From contig OZ025882.1 of the NCBI GenBank assembly GCA_964019415.1, forward strand, positions 3,137,427-3,201,426: 64,000 bases of DNA, written 5' to 3'. This stretch comes from Ianthella basta (Eukaryota; Porifera; Demospongiae; Verongiida; Ianthellidae). The notes beneath the pieces are model-generated. The model was not told where the DNA came from, made no database searches, and saw nothing but the letters and a program-made list of their open reading frames with translations. This document shows, one piece after another, positions 1 to 18,940 of the stretch (the first letter of the stretch is position 1; every line of letters begins with the position of its first letter). Made by a program: the position numbers and the translations under genes.

Positions 1-569
1 ATGCACCACAGTTTGGTGCGCAGCCTCAATGAGTTGGACAGGGTAGTTATCAGGGCTGATGACAGTATAAGGACAAGCCACTGGTTTTCCAGCTTCTTAC
101 TGCAACCTTCTTTAACTGCCTGGTTGTACAGCCACACCTGATCCCCCACACTGAAGATCTTCCCGTGTTCTTTTTTGTCAAATGCCTGCTTGCAGTACTC
201 ATGGGTTTGCTTCAGGTTGCCGTGAACTGTGCTACAAGCCTTCTTGATAAACTGGCAGGTCTCTTCCACAAACTGAGGAAGAAGAACAACCTCACCCTCT
301 TCTACTAGCACTGATGGCAGTTGTCCCAGCATGATGTTCACTGGCAACATTAGAGAGCGACCAAATGTCAGGTGGTAAGGGGTGAATTGCGTGGACTCAT
401 GAATTATGGTGCGATATGCAAACAGAACTTTGGTAACATAAATGTCCCAGTCTCGCTGATTGGCTTGAACTACCTTTGCCAGCATGAACTCCAACGTGCG
501 GTTAAACCGCCCACCTGGCCATTACCTTGGGGTGATATGCAGTAGTCATGGTGCATTCCATGCATAGCA

Positions 570-785
570 ACAGACAGAGGTGATAGATTTCTGAGCATGA
601 ATGACAGTAGGTATATAATGTAGAAGAAGAGGCTCATTGCCTAGCAGTAGGTATATACTCCATAGCGGTACCCAACCTCATCCTTCAGAACTGTGGCCAG
701 CACAGTGGATTCTGTAGAGTGTACAACACTGACATGACTTAACAATGCTTCAGTCATGATGACTGTAACCTCCCTTGTCTGTTTT
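570..785. repeat. Repeat-derived filler inside the integrase region
   Basis: This segment does not match integrase and sits where part of the catalytic core should be. Positions 617-640 are the reverse complement of a 24-base stretch in the tail of the inverted-repeat insertion at 51812-52070, so at least this part belongs to that repeat family. The rest is unassigned. Confidence 0.4.
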
Positions 786-1032
786 TGTTGAAACCACAAG
801 TGTTTAACTTGTGGTGGATACAGAAGCAGCCAGTCATCCAACCATCAACCTTTAGTACGCCACACTGATGAGCCCCAATTAGGGTGAAACAACTGTCTGT
901 GGCTCTTCCATCTTTGTTGGATGACTGGGACATGCGATCACTGGTTCCCAACTCAATAGGGCTTCGTGCCCCCCTGCCAACTGAGATACCAATACTGGTG
1001 TAGTTGGTAGGTTAGGCTTAATATTCAGTGAT
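786..1032. mobile_element. Partial TIR element (MITE-2 family), internally rearranged
   Basis: Shares with the elements at 25681, 43087 and 58772 the small stem CCACAAGT-GTTTA-ACTTGTGG and the right terminal repeat ending CAGTGATTA. The left terminal repeat is missing. The internal segment around 855-930 is in the opposite orientation relative to the other copies. It interrupts the integrase core of the Ty3/gypsy remnant, so it moved after that element had inserted. Confidence 0.6.
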
Positions 1033-3135
1033 TACCGTTTCAACAACTAAAATGTACTTGTGTCCCTGGAAGATGTGGGTAGTGGGCCCATAATGTCTCA
1101 CGACAGTTTCTGGAATGTCTACTCTGCTGTGATGGTCCCAAGGGGTGCTTGAGATTTCTGAGGTGGATTGTTACGACATTGACATGACTCACACTCCTGA
1201 ATCCATTTCTCTTCATCTGTCTGGCACCCAGGCCAATAGAATCGTTCTCTCAGTTTTGCCAGGGTCTTGTGAACACCAAGATGTCCACCTTTGTTGTGGA
1301 TTTGTTCCAGAATGGTGTTCTGCAAGCTGTGCAAGATTACCGCTCAGAGTGTTGAGGATTCTACCTGGTGGTACAGAATTCCCCCTTTCTGGACCAGCCT
1401 GTCACGCATGCCCTGGAATTGTCGTGGGAGTGGTGTGCATTGCAGTAGGGCACTCTTGACTTCTTGCAAGACTTTGTCATTGAACTGTGCCTGGAGAAGC
1501 ATGTCCAAATTCATGAGCTCCGGGTTTGATACCAGTGCAATGATCTCTGGATCCCAATCAGCCATGGTCAATTCCTCTGTCTTTGTGAGCAATGTCTCAC
1601 CTTCTGCAGGCAGTGGTCGTCTAGACTGGCCATTAGCATTCCCCATTGCTTCCTCCTGGCTTGTACTTGATTGTAAACTGGAACTGCTGCAAGAGTAGTA
1701 ACCATCGACTGATGCATCCTCCATAGTCCTTTACAGATTTCAAGGAAACCACAAGGTTGTGGTCTGTGTACAAGTCAAAGTGACAGCCATACAGGTAAGG
1801 GTAGAATTCCTGGATTGCACCTACCTCTGCCAATGCTTCACTTTCTATTGTGGAATAGTTTTGCTGTGCCTTCCCCAATTGCCTGCTCCAGTATGCAATA
1901 ACACGATCCTTACCATTTTGAACCTGGCTAAAGACTCCACCCATTGCATGATCCGATGCAACCGCGCTGACCACAAAGGGAATATCAAATTGTGGGTAGG
2001 CAAAGATGGGTGGGTTGACCAACCGTTTCTTGAGCTGATTGAAAGCCTGCTGGCACTCTGCAGTCCAATTGAACTCTCTGGCATTCTTTCTGGTCAACTT
2101 GCAAAGACCTGTAGCAAGCGGCGGTAATGGTTGGCCATGCCCAGGAATCCCTGCAGCTCTTTCACGTCTCTAGGTTGAGGATAGGACGTTACTGCCTCCA
2201 CCTTTAATGGATCCACTGCAACACCGTCTTCCGAAATAAGATGGCCCAAATACTGCACATGGCGCTGTGCAAAGTCACACTTAGGTTTCAGTTTGAGCCC
2301 TACCGCCCTCAGCTTCATGAGCATGTTCTCCGGGTATCTCAAGTGATCTTCAAATAAGGTGCTGTAGACAATGATGTAGTCCAAATAAATAAGGCATTGA
2401 GCTTGGGAGAGGCTAACACTCACTCCATCAGACACTGGAAGGTGGCAGGGGCATTGGTGAGACCAAAAGGCATGATGTTGAACTTGTAATGGCCTCCTGG
2501 TGTTGAGAAAGTGTCTTCTCCTTTGATGCCTCATCCAGTTCCACCTGCCAATACCCAGATGCAAGATCCAAGGTAGTGAACATAACAGCATGAGCTAGGG
2601 AGTCCAACGTTTCGTCAATACGTGGCAATGGATAGGTATCACGACGGGTGGCTGCATCACTTTGTGAAAATTCATACAAAAACGCCACATTGCATTCCAC
2701 TTCTGACACCAATGCAATACTATACAACAAACAACTTAAATGGACAGTAGACAACAATGAAACTCAATGCAACTCACAGCAAGCCAGTACAGCAACCCAC
2801 CAAAAGCACAAACAAAACCAAAATGGGCTTTAGCTAATCAAGTATTGACTAAGAATAGCATCACTGCTCATGCACAGTCAGTAAGTTTATAATACTTGTT
2901 ACATTATCAATATAATTATAGTAGCTATTGCAACTAATCTTGTGTATATTATTCATCAAAACACTTGTGAACACACTTCATAGGCAAGAATGAACACAAA
3001 TGATTGAAGCGAACATGAATAGAGTCAAAAATAATTTGACACACATGTAGACAATGGCACAATACATTAACTTATGTACCTTATACACAGTTTGCACATT
3101 CTCAGAGTTGCCAAAAACACAATAAAAGTACAGGC

Positions 3136-3194
3136 ACATACACACACACACACACACACATGCATGCGCGCGCGCGCGCACACACACACACACA
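3136..3194. repeat. CA/CG microsatellite
   Basis: (CA)n, then a short (CG)n block that can form alternating purine-pyrimidine DNA, then (CA)n again. It lies in the intron or flank left of the first visible exon of gene A. The surrounding stretch 2758-3445 shows no recognisable coding exon. Confidence 0.9.
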
Positions 3195-3445
3195 TGCAAA
3201 CAAACCTGTCTATGATGGCCACTGTACAAGGCAGCCACTCTCTAAAGCAGCCAGCCTCCTGGCCCCAAATAGCAAAAACATATTACTAGAATATTGTAGT
3301 CTATGTACCTTTGTAATTCAGCCGCTTCTCTATAAAGGCTAGTTACTGTATAACTGGCCCGCAGATAGCTGTCATAGTTCACTGTACTATATACAAGGTT
3401 TGTTGTACTCCTTCTCCCACATACATATGGCATTGTCTGTTGTAG

Positions 3446-9158
<5,713 letters not shown>

Positions 9159-9394
9159 ATGTAAATTGTGATAACTAGCAGAGTACTGGGCATAAATGAC
9201 ATGTCATTAGTATCTGGACTGCTTGTTTTGTGCCATTACATATTTTGCATGTGGGCAATAATTATGGTTAATTTCATTCAGAGTCAGTGGTTTGTGAACC
9301 AATATAGAATGTGTACGGATATTAATGTGTAAACGAAGCTTCCTGGCAACCTGATTTGTTGCCAACGCTCACCCAATCATTTGAATATATAACA

Positions 9395-9508
9395 TTAAAT
9401 GCTGACCAATTGGTTTCTCTGAATATTTAGACCACTCAGCACTCGGGCACTTCATGCCCTTGAGCCTCATGATCTAAATATCAGAGACACCTCTTGGTCA
9501 GCATTTAA
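9395..9508. mobile_element. MITE-1 family element with TTAAATGCTGACC terminal inverted repeats
   Basis: Begins TTAAATGCTGACCAA and ends TTGGTCAGCATTTAA. The inverted repeat extends inward through the TCTCTGA/TCAGAGA and TTTAGA/TCTAAA segments. No coding capacity, so non-autonomous. Copies sit at the same place after genes B and D, and another is inside intron 1 of gene C. Confidence 0.75.
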
Positions 9509-12260
9509 CTATTACATAGATCCAATTTACATATGGTAACTTGCATCTAAACGATGATTCTAAACCTCAATGAAGCATTCCAATAGCCTTACATGTAACT
9601 CAAATCCCATTGGCATAATTATGTGGTGAGCAACTCAAGTGCAGATGCTTCTAAATCCTATGTACTTACATAGTATATGCATACTAATATTGGTGATCGG
9701 TACATTAAGTACCAGCCGAGAACGAGGGGAGACAATCTTTGGTTATTATTATTAGAGAACAGTTTTGGATCCATGCATTTGTGTTTCCAAATGTTTAGAC
9801 CACTCACTAGACCAAATTTATACTCTAAATCTTGTAGACACCACTTGGGTGGGAGTACGTATACCATATACAATCGTCAAGTGAACATGCACTTGTGCAA
9901 TTTCTTTATGAATCTTCATCAGTAAAGATCAAGTCATTGTATATATGCGTTAATAAATTAAATGAAGTAATACTGTAACCAAAAATGTTATAAGAGGAAA
10001 TGCTAAAATGTTGGCCTACTTTGCAAATAGGTCTGGTAGCATGTAATGGTCAATCGAATTACTATTATATTAAAATGAGCTTTCTGTCTGCATGCAAGAG
10101 AGTCCTTACACTGAATGGTAGTACTAGCAATATAATTATGGAGGAGAGATGTATCACATAATGGACTCAGATGTACAGATCGACACTGATATACAGCTTG
10201 AGCCATTCTCCTGCAGTGCGGCCACAAGTAAATCAGTTTGTTATTTGTTCAGTGGGGCTGTTTGTTGTCAGGGGGTGCTGCCACTGAAAACGTCTCTGCC
10301 ATGGCCTGGGCTTGAGCTTGAACCGGAAACATCCCATAATCACGGCTCTTGAATTGTGTGCTTCAGCTCCAGACATACTTGTAGTTAACACATTTGCAAG
10401 ATGGACTGCAGGAAAATCAGCACAATGTCTTCTGTCAGTGCAGTACTAGTCTTGGACATGCCATCTCCTCATGTTAGTATCAAGTGCCTTTGCACCACTA
10501 ATCTGGTATGACCAGACCAATATCCCTACATAGGCAGCTACCATACTGATGTATAAATATACATGACAAGGCTTCACAACAGTTAAGGCAAAATGTATAG
10601 CTGTCTTCCATTGGCCTGTGCTTAATTTAATTTGCTTTATATATGTATAAAACATACATGAGCACATTACTAGTATATCAGTAGCAAGTATGCACGTAGC
10701 CTTGTCCCAGGCCACTTGATTCACAGATCGGGTACAAGGCGTATGCATAATATAATGTAAAATTATATACTTATGAGTTATGAAAAGATAAATTTATTAC
10801 ACCGATGATTTATGGTGTATTAGTCTAAAGGTAAAAGTTTCATGGGGTACCTTAATACAAAGTGAGTTAGCGAACTGAAGTAATTACTTTGCTTAATACC
10901 AGAGGCAACTGTTTAAACTATTTCTCCTGTCATGCAATAGATGTATTGTGGACTTAACTCTTTCAGCTGTAAATATCCTTCCTCCAGAAGCTATTGCTGC
11001 TATGGCCATGCAAGACAAAGCATAGTGCAGCACAGTGCAAGGAGGACTGTTGATGGAGTCTAACCCTGATGGGCAAATCAGTGGTGAGTGACACAACAGC
11101 ATTAGTACAAAAGCTGTTTGTTTCTTTACACCAATCACCTATACCTACACACCTACCTTTACACATTAATTTATGATTTGTTATCCCATGAATGAAGTAG
11201 CAATAGTTAATATTAGATATTTGGTGTCCTACTCTGCAGCTGGCATTATATATACTTTGCACTAAACTGTACATACCAAGTGCGACTACTGTATGCATTT
11301 CATAGAAGTGTCCAAGAGTCCAATGTATACTTAAGATGGGGGCCATGTTGCCTCATTGTGTATAACACCACTGAGATCCATGCCAGTGCAAGAGGTATAT
11401 AAAGGTGGTTATTGTACAAGAACTCTGCAGATGAAGTAGATTCATTCAGGCAGCGAGTGCATGACGTCCGGAAAGAAGGCATGCCTTTGGTCCAAAATTT
11501 TCAATTTACTACATTGCCACAGTGACTAAATAGTGGCTAGTGTCAAGACATGCATGCTTTATCACATTTTTCTCAGCTTCATCCATCAACCTTCCATCTC
11601 CACTCATAGCAAAACTAATAAGTAGGCGCCAGGTACCTGAGCAAATGATGCCCTGTCTACATTTATACCAGCATTTTATATACCACCCTTCCAGGGACAA
11701 TGGAAGCACCACCTGATCAGTATTCACCTAGCCGTTGGTTCCAAATGGCAGAGGATTCTCTAGCATCAAGAGATCTCTTGATGACGTTGTTGAGTGCTGC
11801 ATGGCGAGGGTGACGACCCCTAATGTAGTGATAGTGGAGGCCATTTGTGCCCCAGCGATCCACCATCACACTGACAGAGGGTGATACTAGAGGGGCTCAC
11901 ACAATGCAACTCCAAAGCGTAACCTGGACGACCTCATTTTCAATCCATAGGCTCAGAGAAGAGACATGTGGTATGTCAAGCCAGGCTCTAAACTCCTTCA
12001 TTGCCACAGCCAGCACCAACAGATGTGTCTCAGTGCTGAGATTTGGGAGGCTTCCAAAAGACCATGGTAGCTTGTGAGAATTTTGCAGTTTGGGAGCATC
12101 CCAAGCCTTTTAGTGGAGGGAGCTCGGCTGGGTATATAGTAATCTGTCTTGTACCAGAGTGACCACAGTAGATGAACCATTTGATTTACTGTTTTTGGTT
12201 CTGATAACTACCTGCATGATACTGAGTACTTAAGAGGAAATGTTTTGCATTCATTACATA

Positions 12261-12426
<166 letters not shown>

Positions 12427-12550
12427 GTTCACTGTGCCATGTTTAAGTCAAACATGTAGGCAGTGCATTTTTTGTATCTGACTCCTTCATCACCATTTAT
12501 CTCACCATTCTTACTGTATCACATTATCTGCACCTTAATAATGGCAAGAG

Positions 12551-12562
12551 TGCGTGCGTGTG

Positions 12563-12654
<92 letters not shown>
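12551..12654. repeat. Second (GT)n microsatellite
   Basis: About 100 bp of GT repeats at the left side of the B-specific GC-richer segment. Open reading frames through it are repeat artefacts. Confidence 0.95.
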
Positions 12655-12655
<1 letters not shown>

Positions 12656-13200
12656 CGTCATCTGTCAAAATGGCGACCACGAGGAACTGAGTTGGAGAAG
12701 GCAGTATGTTTCACTAGACGTTTGCACCCGAATGACGCTAAACCTGTGCCTGAAGGACAGAACAGTCCCGAAAACAGCGATGGACTTGGACTTCGGAGCT
12801 TCCGCAAAGGGAGAGTTAGGCAGCGCGAGGCCGATGGAGGTACGAACTTTGGCCATCGACCGCGAACCTAGGGAAACAGACAGATACGTCCTCGGCGACT
12901 ACTGGAAGGGGAGACAATCACAACACACCGGTTTGTCAGGCGACCTAAGGCCTGACTCGGGGCTGGCAGGACTCCGACGGGCGGAGGAGGGACGAATTTC
13001 TCCAACGGCTGGCGGGCGGAGGAGGGAACAATCCCCAACGGCCTCCTGCTACTACATGGCAGCAGAAGTGGATCGAGAACAGCGCTGCCATCCAGCTTGG
13101 TAAGATGGAGCCGATTCCGCAGTCCCTGCCACAACAGCACAGAGGATCGACCGGTGTCCACTCAAGAAGGAGCAGCAACACAAGACCAAGAGACTTCTGG
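12655..13200 (+). other. Unit-B-specific GC-rich insertion of unknown nature
   Basis: GC-richer than its surroundings, with an open frame on the + strand to 13103 that begins inside the GT repeat. It contains a twice-occurring GGGCGGAGGAGGGA motif near 12980 and 13015. The sequence is absent from the paralogous position after gene B. No protein family is recognised. It could be the 5' leader of a retroelement or the first exon and leader of an unrelated gene; neither is shown. Confidence 0.4.
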
Positions 13201-13235
13201 CTAGCCTGACAGCAATGCTCACACATCACTCCATA

Positions 13236-13475
13236 TTCCTATGCACACACTACCCTATATACAACTTACATACATGCATACACACAACTGCCATATGCAT
13301 ACACACCCATATTCATACACACCCATGTGTATACACACTCATATGCATACACACAACTTCCCTACGCATACACACAATTTGCATACATATGCACACACCC
13401 AACCGCCATATGCATACACACCCATATGCATACACATCCATATGCATACACATCATACCATATGCACACACATCT
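13236..13475. repeat. Minisatellite of ATATGCATACACAC-type units
   Basis: Roughly 14-18 bp units built on CATATGCATACACACC recur many times with small variations. It lies within the B-specific insertion. Confidence 0.8.
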
Positions 13476-13730
13476 CTTCTGAACCTACAGAGTCATCAAC
13501 AGTTATACATTGTGCCATGCGTCCTGCAGCATGTTGGCAATTACTGTTACTCAATGACTCCATTTTCCTTATTTTTGTACCTTGGTCTTAATAAGGAGAA
13601 TGTTTGCCCCGTGTGTGTGTGTGTGCATGTGTGTGTGTTGTCACTTCACAAAATACGGGTTTAGTTGTCACTGTTAAAACTATGGTGTGACTGTCACACT
13701 AATCAGTGCTCACACCGAGGGTGTGATCAT

Positions 13731-13793
13731 GGTTGGATTGATGAAGTACATTCATGATTGCATGTAGATGCAATGTACTTCACCAGTCCAACC
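13731..13793. repeat. Imperfect hairpin about 0.2 kb upstream of gene B
   Basis: Left arm 13731-13752 and right arm 13772-13793 are near-complementary around GAAGTACATT / AATGTACTTC. The paralogous hairpin at 29884-29931 has 21-bp arms with two mismatches. Conserved placement before two genes suggests it belongs to the 5' regulatory region or is an old foldback element. Confidence 0.6.
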
Positions 13794-13899
13794 TGACACG
13801 TATTAACCTTGGCACAGACTCTGCATACAGAGCAGTAGAGTTTTCTGCAGAACGGTGTCGAATGCACACAGCATGCAGTCCCCTCCCACGCGCAAGTCT

Positions 13900-13998
13900 A
13901 AATAAGTGGATTGCGGGATTGCGTCCGACACGTGTTACTATATGATCGATCTTCCGCTGTATCCTACTATGGTATGTACGTATTTACGGGCACTGAAG
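13900..13998 (+). promoter_or_regulatory. Candidate proximal promoter of gene B
   Basis: The 100 bp before the start codon are conserved before genes B, C and D. An E-box CACGTG lies at 13929-13934 and a single ATTGCGGG unit at 13910-13917. No convincing TATA box. Whether transcription starts here cannot be told from sequence. Confidence 0.35.
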
Positions 13999-16900
13999 AT
14001 GGCAGCTTGTAGGTGGCTGATTGGCAGTTTGATCCTCTTTGTCTGGACATCGGAGACAGCTCTGGCACAAGGAGGTAATAGTTCTCTAGCTTTCACTAGC
14101 GATATGCGTATGGTCAATGTTAGTTTGTTGGCTCGGTTCCATTTAATCCCCAAGACGAGTATAGTCCCCGGTGAGACTGTCTAACTAGCCCTCTCGTCTG
14201 TCCTATCCGTAAAGTTTAACATCTGTAGCAATTCGGACTCAAGACGTGGAGTCCTGCTACGTAGCTTGCATGAGCTGTGCGAACTCTCATAATCCATTAG
14301 CGTGTGTTGGCGAGTACTAATCGACCAGTTGCGCGTACTCAATTTTGTGGTTAAGGCGATAATCATTACATATGACGTCATCACTGGCGGCAGTTTAATA
14401 CGTTGGGTGAACGAAGACTTCTTGACACGATTTCGGCGAAAGCACCACAGCAGGCACCGAGATGGAGACGTCTGGAGTGGGACTAATCGGCGAGTAACGG
14501 CTAATAAGGCTATGACCCGCACCCTTGCGTTACCATCGCTACCTGTAGCTAAACTTGAGACTTTGTAGGTGGTAGTTCAATTAGAAGGTATTCCTTGTCC
14601 GGGAGTGTCGAAAATCCTGTAGAGAAGTATCGTTCGCCACATTTTCGTCGGCGAGACGGAGTCCCCCTTCATGAGTCTCGATCTCGGCGACCATAAGCCG
14701 TATTAGCCTCGCTAAGCCAGGCCTATTTCCCCCGTATAAAATAGGCCTGGCTTAGCGAGGCTAAGGGCCGTCTCAACCTCAATCAACGATCGTCAGGTGC
14801 GTTTTAATTCGTGCGTACCATTTAGCCGAGACATCTAAACTGGAACATTCGTCACGATGGCGTCATATGCAATATGACGCCATCGTGATGACTGTCTAGA
14901 TATAGTTTTTTGTGCTGCCTGGATGCAGTGGACGCCTAGTCATGTGCATGCTATTCTGAAATATATTAATTTTCATGGTCCTGCTAGTGTGGCCAAGTTT
15001 TGCATGCCAACCGTAAGTGAATGGCACAAGGATATGTGATGAAACTGTTTAATTTGCTTCCTGGCTGCAAACCATTTCAAAGTACCTCCATGGTCATGCC
15101 ATTTGCCCATCAATTTCAATGACTTTGAAGTTAGCTTCTGGTTGTTTCTGAGTTCGAATTCATCAATATGTGGGTCAGCACATACTTTGGCTCCACTCCA
15201 GAGGTAACACAATGATTGAAAATGCAGACAGGACAAGCATTGGCCAATGTTAGGCTGCAAACCATTTCAAAGTGCATCCATGGTCATTTGCCCATTAATT
15301 TCAATGACTTTGAAGTTAGCTTCTGGTTGATGTTCCTGAGTTCATTAATATGTGGGTCAGCACATACTTTGGCTCCACTCCAGAGGTAACACAATGAGGG
15401 CCGTATATTTACCTGCATTACTAACCTGTGGTTGTGTTGTCATATCTGAGCTCATGCTCCGTAAAGTGCAGAAAACAGAAAAGAATTAGAATATTCTATC
15501 AGGTACTAAGAATGTAGGAGTGGCATAACAAGTAAGGAAACAAGGATCAGTATCCCTACATTCAAGGGTGTACGTAGGACTATTGTACGACATTCTTGCA
15601 TGTAGGGACTATAGTTAATGCTACACTGTACATATAGCTTATCCTTGTTTTTGTTCATTTTATTTCATTCCTACATCCAGCACATTTCTTTCTCGTCTCT
15701 GGTAAATTACAAAAGGATACAGTGTTTAACAACTTGCTGTTGGACACCAAGTTATGTGAATAGAACTCAGTCAGTCCGAACTCAACTTACAGACAGTACA
15801 CCATGGATATTCGATCCCTTGTTCATTCTTGACATAGTTCTGTGTGTCGCTATAGCCTGATAGAACTATAAGCGTTAGTAAATGAATTAGGTGTATGAAG
15901 TGCAGTGAAATGGGCATCTGCCTCTCAGCAAGGTATATAGCTGTCACAGTATACGCCACATGCCATAACAGCCATTTTGTAATTTGTGTTATGAGATGCA
16001 TGCCTATTTCATATAATTATACTAGACCTGGCACCTGCCTACACATTACCATGTGTGCATCAAGTAGTGCAGGGTTGCAGCTCACAGTGCATGTAACACA
16101 ATCAGAATGAAGATATTTAATAATGTCTCAAACCAGCTCATGACAACCAATGAGAAAGCACATTGGCAAGGTTTGCATGCAGAAGTTCACATGCCTATAA
16201 TATTGGAAGATTCGTATTTCATTGGTTGTCATGAGCTGGATTGTGAATTTGTGATGTCATAGTATGTCTGAAGTTGCAACTCAATACATAGCAATGTGCC
16301 AGTTCTCCTTCCCTGTATAAAATAGGCCTGGATGTACAAGTATAGAGTTGTCGGGCATGGTGGGTGGTGCAAGAGTATGATTGTAATTGGAGTAGTGGTA
16401 CAATGTGAGTTAGAAACATTACTGAAAGTAACTTCATGAATTGTGAACAGATTCAATAACAAATTCTTTCATTGTCCTGGTGTGTTCTACTAGACACCCA
16501 CTCTCTTAGAACGTTTGGTGTTAATACACTCCATAGTTTCATTTTAGACTGTGAAAGCACTTTAATACACAAAACGCATACTATGGTTTCTGTTTACTAT
16601 GGTTTCTGTTGCTCCCACTGCCAATCAGTAATGCTATTTTGGCTTCACTGAAACCATAATATGGCTAGTTGTTTGTGCACCACAAGTAGCAGTCTGTTTT
16701 TAGACTGAGACATAACAACAGAGCGCAATGGTCCAAGCAGGAGTGAGAGCACTATCTGTGTGCAGTTTTGTGCTGCCTGGGCATGATATCAGGCACACAG
16801 TGCCTACATGTTTTGCATGCTACTCTGAAAGTGATTGAGGGTCCTGATCTTGTGGTCATGTTTTGCCAACAATAAGTGAGTGAATGGTCTATTTTCTGGA

Positions 16901-18869
16901 TCTTGTGCAGTCTACAGGCAGCTGTAGGTGTGGACAGATGGCCTGTAAGGTGATGCGGCCAGCAGGAATGATTAAAATAATGGGGTATAAAAGAGTTTGG
17001 CAGCAGGTGTAGTTGTGTGATGTCATAGACTTGTTACCACCCATGAGCATATAATTAGTAGCAGGTCTTAACACAATGGCTTCACATTGCTATTTATAGG
17101 GTAATATTGGTATTGTGGCAAAGGGTCCTCCTTTGTATGTATTCCTGCCAGTCCCATTATACTTGCCACATATAGGTGGTATCTCCACAAAGATCATTTA
17201 AAGCCACCACCACCATGTACGTATAGACCACAACAGTGAAAATTTCAAAACATGCCTGTTGTATTAAAGTAAATGTGTTAGTTGCTGCTGAAAATGTACC
17301 ACCAGTGCAAGTTGCAGGGAACCATCACAGGTGGATAATATATAACCTCTGGTTACTACACTATGCTGAAAAGACAGATATCAGCTGCTAAAATGAATCA
17401 GACATTTCACCACTCAGGGTCCTCATCAATTATTGATGAGGAGTTAATGGTATCAACACATGGTTTAAAGTGCAAACACTGATTTTATTGAAACCACTGC
17501 CGTTTTGCAATGCATAGCTTGTGTGATCACTCAGACCACGTTTAGAGGGCTGAGATCCATCCCCCAAAATCAGCAAATTTATAACTGGTTAACAGTTTAC
17601 TGTGACTGTTAAACGACACAGTTATACTGTATTCATGCATATACGTATATGAATCTTGCCCTTGCCAGAAACAGCATGTGGAGCACAAGTACACAATTGA
17701 TTCATAGTGCATTAATTGCGAGGTATATTCCACATTTCATTTGTGTTTGGATTCAGGCATTTAATCCTTGAAGCCACTATTCAGGCAGTGTACAACTGAT
17801 TGCCTCACTTGTAGTGGACCTCACATGCAACAATTGAAATTACATGTATGCATTTCCTCAGAGAACTTCAACGACTTTAACTCTGTGCCAACTGGAAGAG
17901 GCAGTACAACAGACGACAGGTACCAGTACATAGCCCCCAACCTGACCTTCCCCTGTGATGGAGTTGTGACCAAGTGGAAGATTGGAACAGAGAGTCAGAA
18001 TAATGCTGAAGTATACCTCCAGATATGGCGACCTGATGGAACAGACTACAGCCGTGTAACTGAGACTATTTATACCCACAGTGGTAGGGAAACAATAGCA
18101 GAAACCACCACAGACATGACTGTATCAGCAGGGGATGTTGTTGGGTTCTATATGCAAGGAGGTAGGGAGGGGCTTAGGGTGGCTTGGACTCCAGTTCCTG
18201 ACCACACCCTCTTGCGAGGAAGTCAGAGTACTAGAGGTGCCACTCCTGTAGCAACATTCAGTGACGTCTCTACAACTATCTTAAGTTCATCTCCTCTTGT
18301 GTCTGTCCTGTTTGGTAAGTGTACCATGATTGTGTGATTGTGTGCTGTTCTTGACTTCTGACATGTCTGCATGACTGTACATCTCGTGTGTACTTCATTA
18401 GTCCTGAGTACATAAGTTGTTGTGTTACCCATGGCCCAGTTGTATGAGCTACAGAAATAGGCTGCTGGTTTACTGTCGCATGGTGATGTGTGTAGAGTTA
18501 ATCCTCATTCCCTACTCTCTAGTTATATATAAGTCTTCCCTTCCCTATATTGGAGGAATAGTTACATATATCAGAGTGATAAAAAAGTCATAATACTACT
18601 ACTCTACACCACTGTATACAATTCCTAGTATTGGTTCAAGACAGCATGATAGCCACTTATCAAGGCGGATGACCTCTTGTGCAACTATGTTTCATATGAT
18701 TAACATACATTACTAGAGTGATTAAAAGTGAACATTTGACACACCTGTGCACAACTGCACAGCACACAAACATATCTAATGCACAGCTTGCATACCCTGA
18801 TGAATTTGCCATAAATAAAATTCATGCACATTGGGTTGCATATCCTCTTATCACATGCTCACACAACAC

Positions 18870-18940
<71 letters not shown>

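Larger units (their letters stand above)
1..2757 (-). pseudogene. Decayed Ty3/gypsy retrotransposon pol (RT, RNase H, integrase)
   Basis: Read on the minus strand from high to low coordinates, the remnant runs in the Ty3/gypsy pol order RT, RNase H, integrase. RT spans about 2757-2105, with a TYPLPRIDE block, then [14 protein letters not shown], then the catalytic box. RNase H spans about 2097-1640, with AYWSRQL and YTDHN. The integrase zinc-binding domain is at about 1334-1120 (HHCC, GGHLGVHKT then CESCQCR), followed by the start of the integrase core at about 1118-1045 (DIMGPLPTSS). The integrase C-terminal part is at about 535-1 (FNRTLEFML, VLFAYRT, TPYHLTFGR). It is dead: the RT box reads YLDY instead of YLDD, at least three frameshifts break RT and integrase, stops lie in the integrase core, and the middle of that core is replaced by other repeats at about 540-1040. 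No gag or LTR is recognisable. By comparison with B-D it may lie inside an intron of gene A. Confidence 0.85.

Noticed and set aside
1845-2127. Open frames on the + strand across the Ty3/gypsy remnant
   Set aside because: Antisense shadows of RNase H and RT coding sequence.
12558-13103. 181-aa open frame as a real gene
   Set aside because: Starts inside a GT microsatellite, no recognised domain, not present in the sister unit. Kept only as an unexplained insertion.
13236-13475. CRISPR-like array
   Set aside because: Units are short, contiguous and degenerate with no spacers; a eukaryotic minisatellite.
13906-13998. Upstream in-frame ATGs as the start of gene B
   Set aside because: Not conserved in C and D, and they would bury the signal peptide; the ATG before A(A/V)CRWL is conserved in all three.
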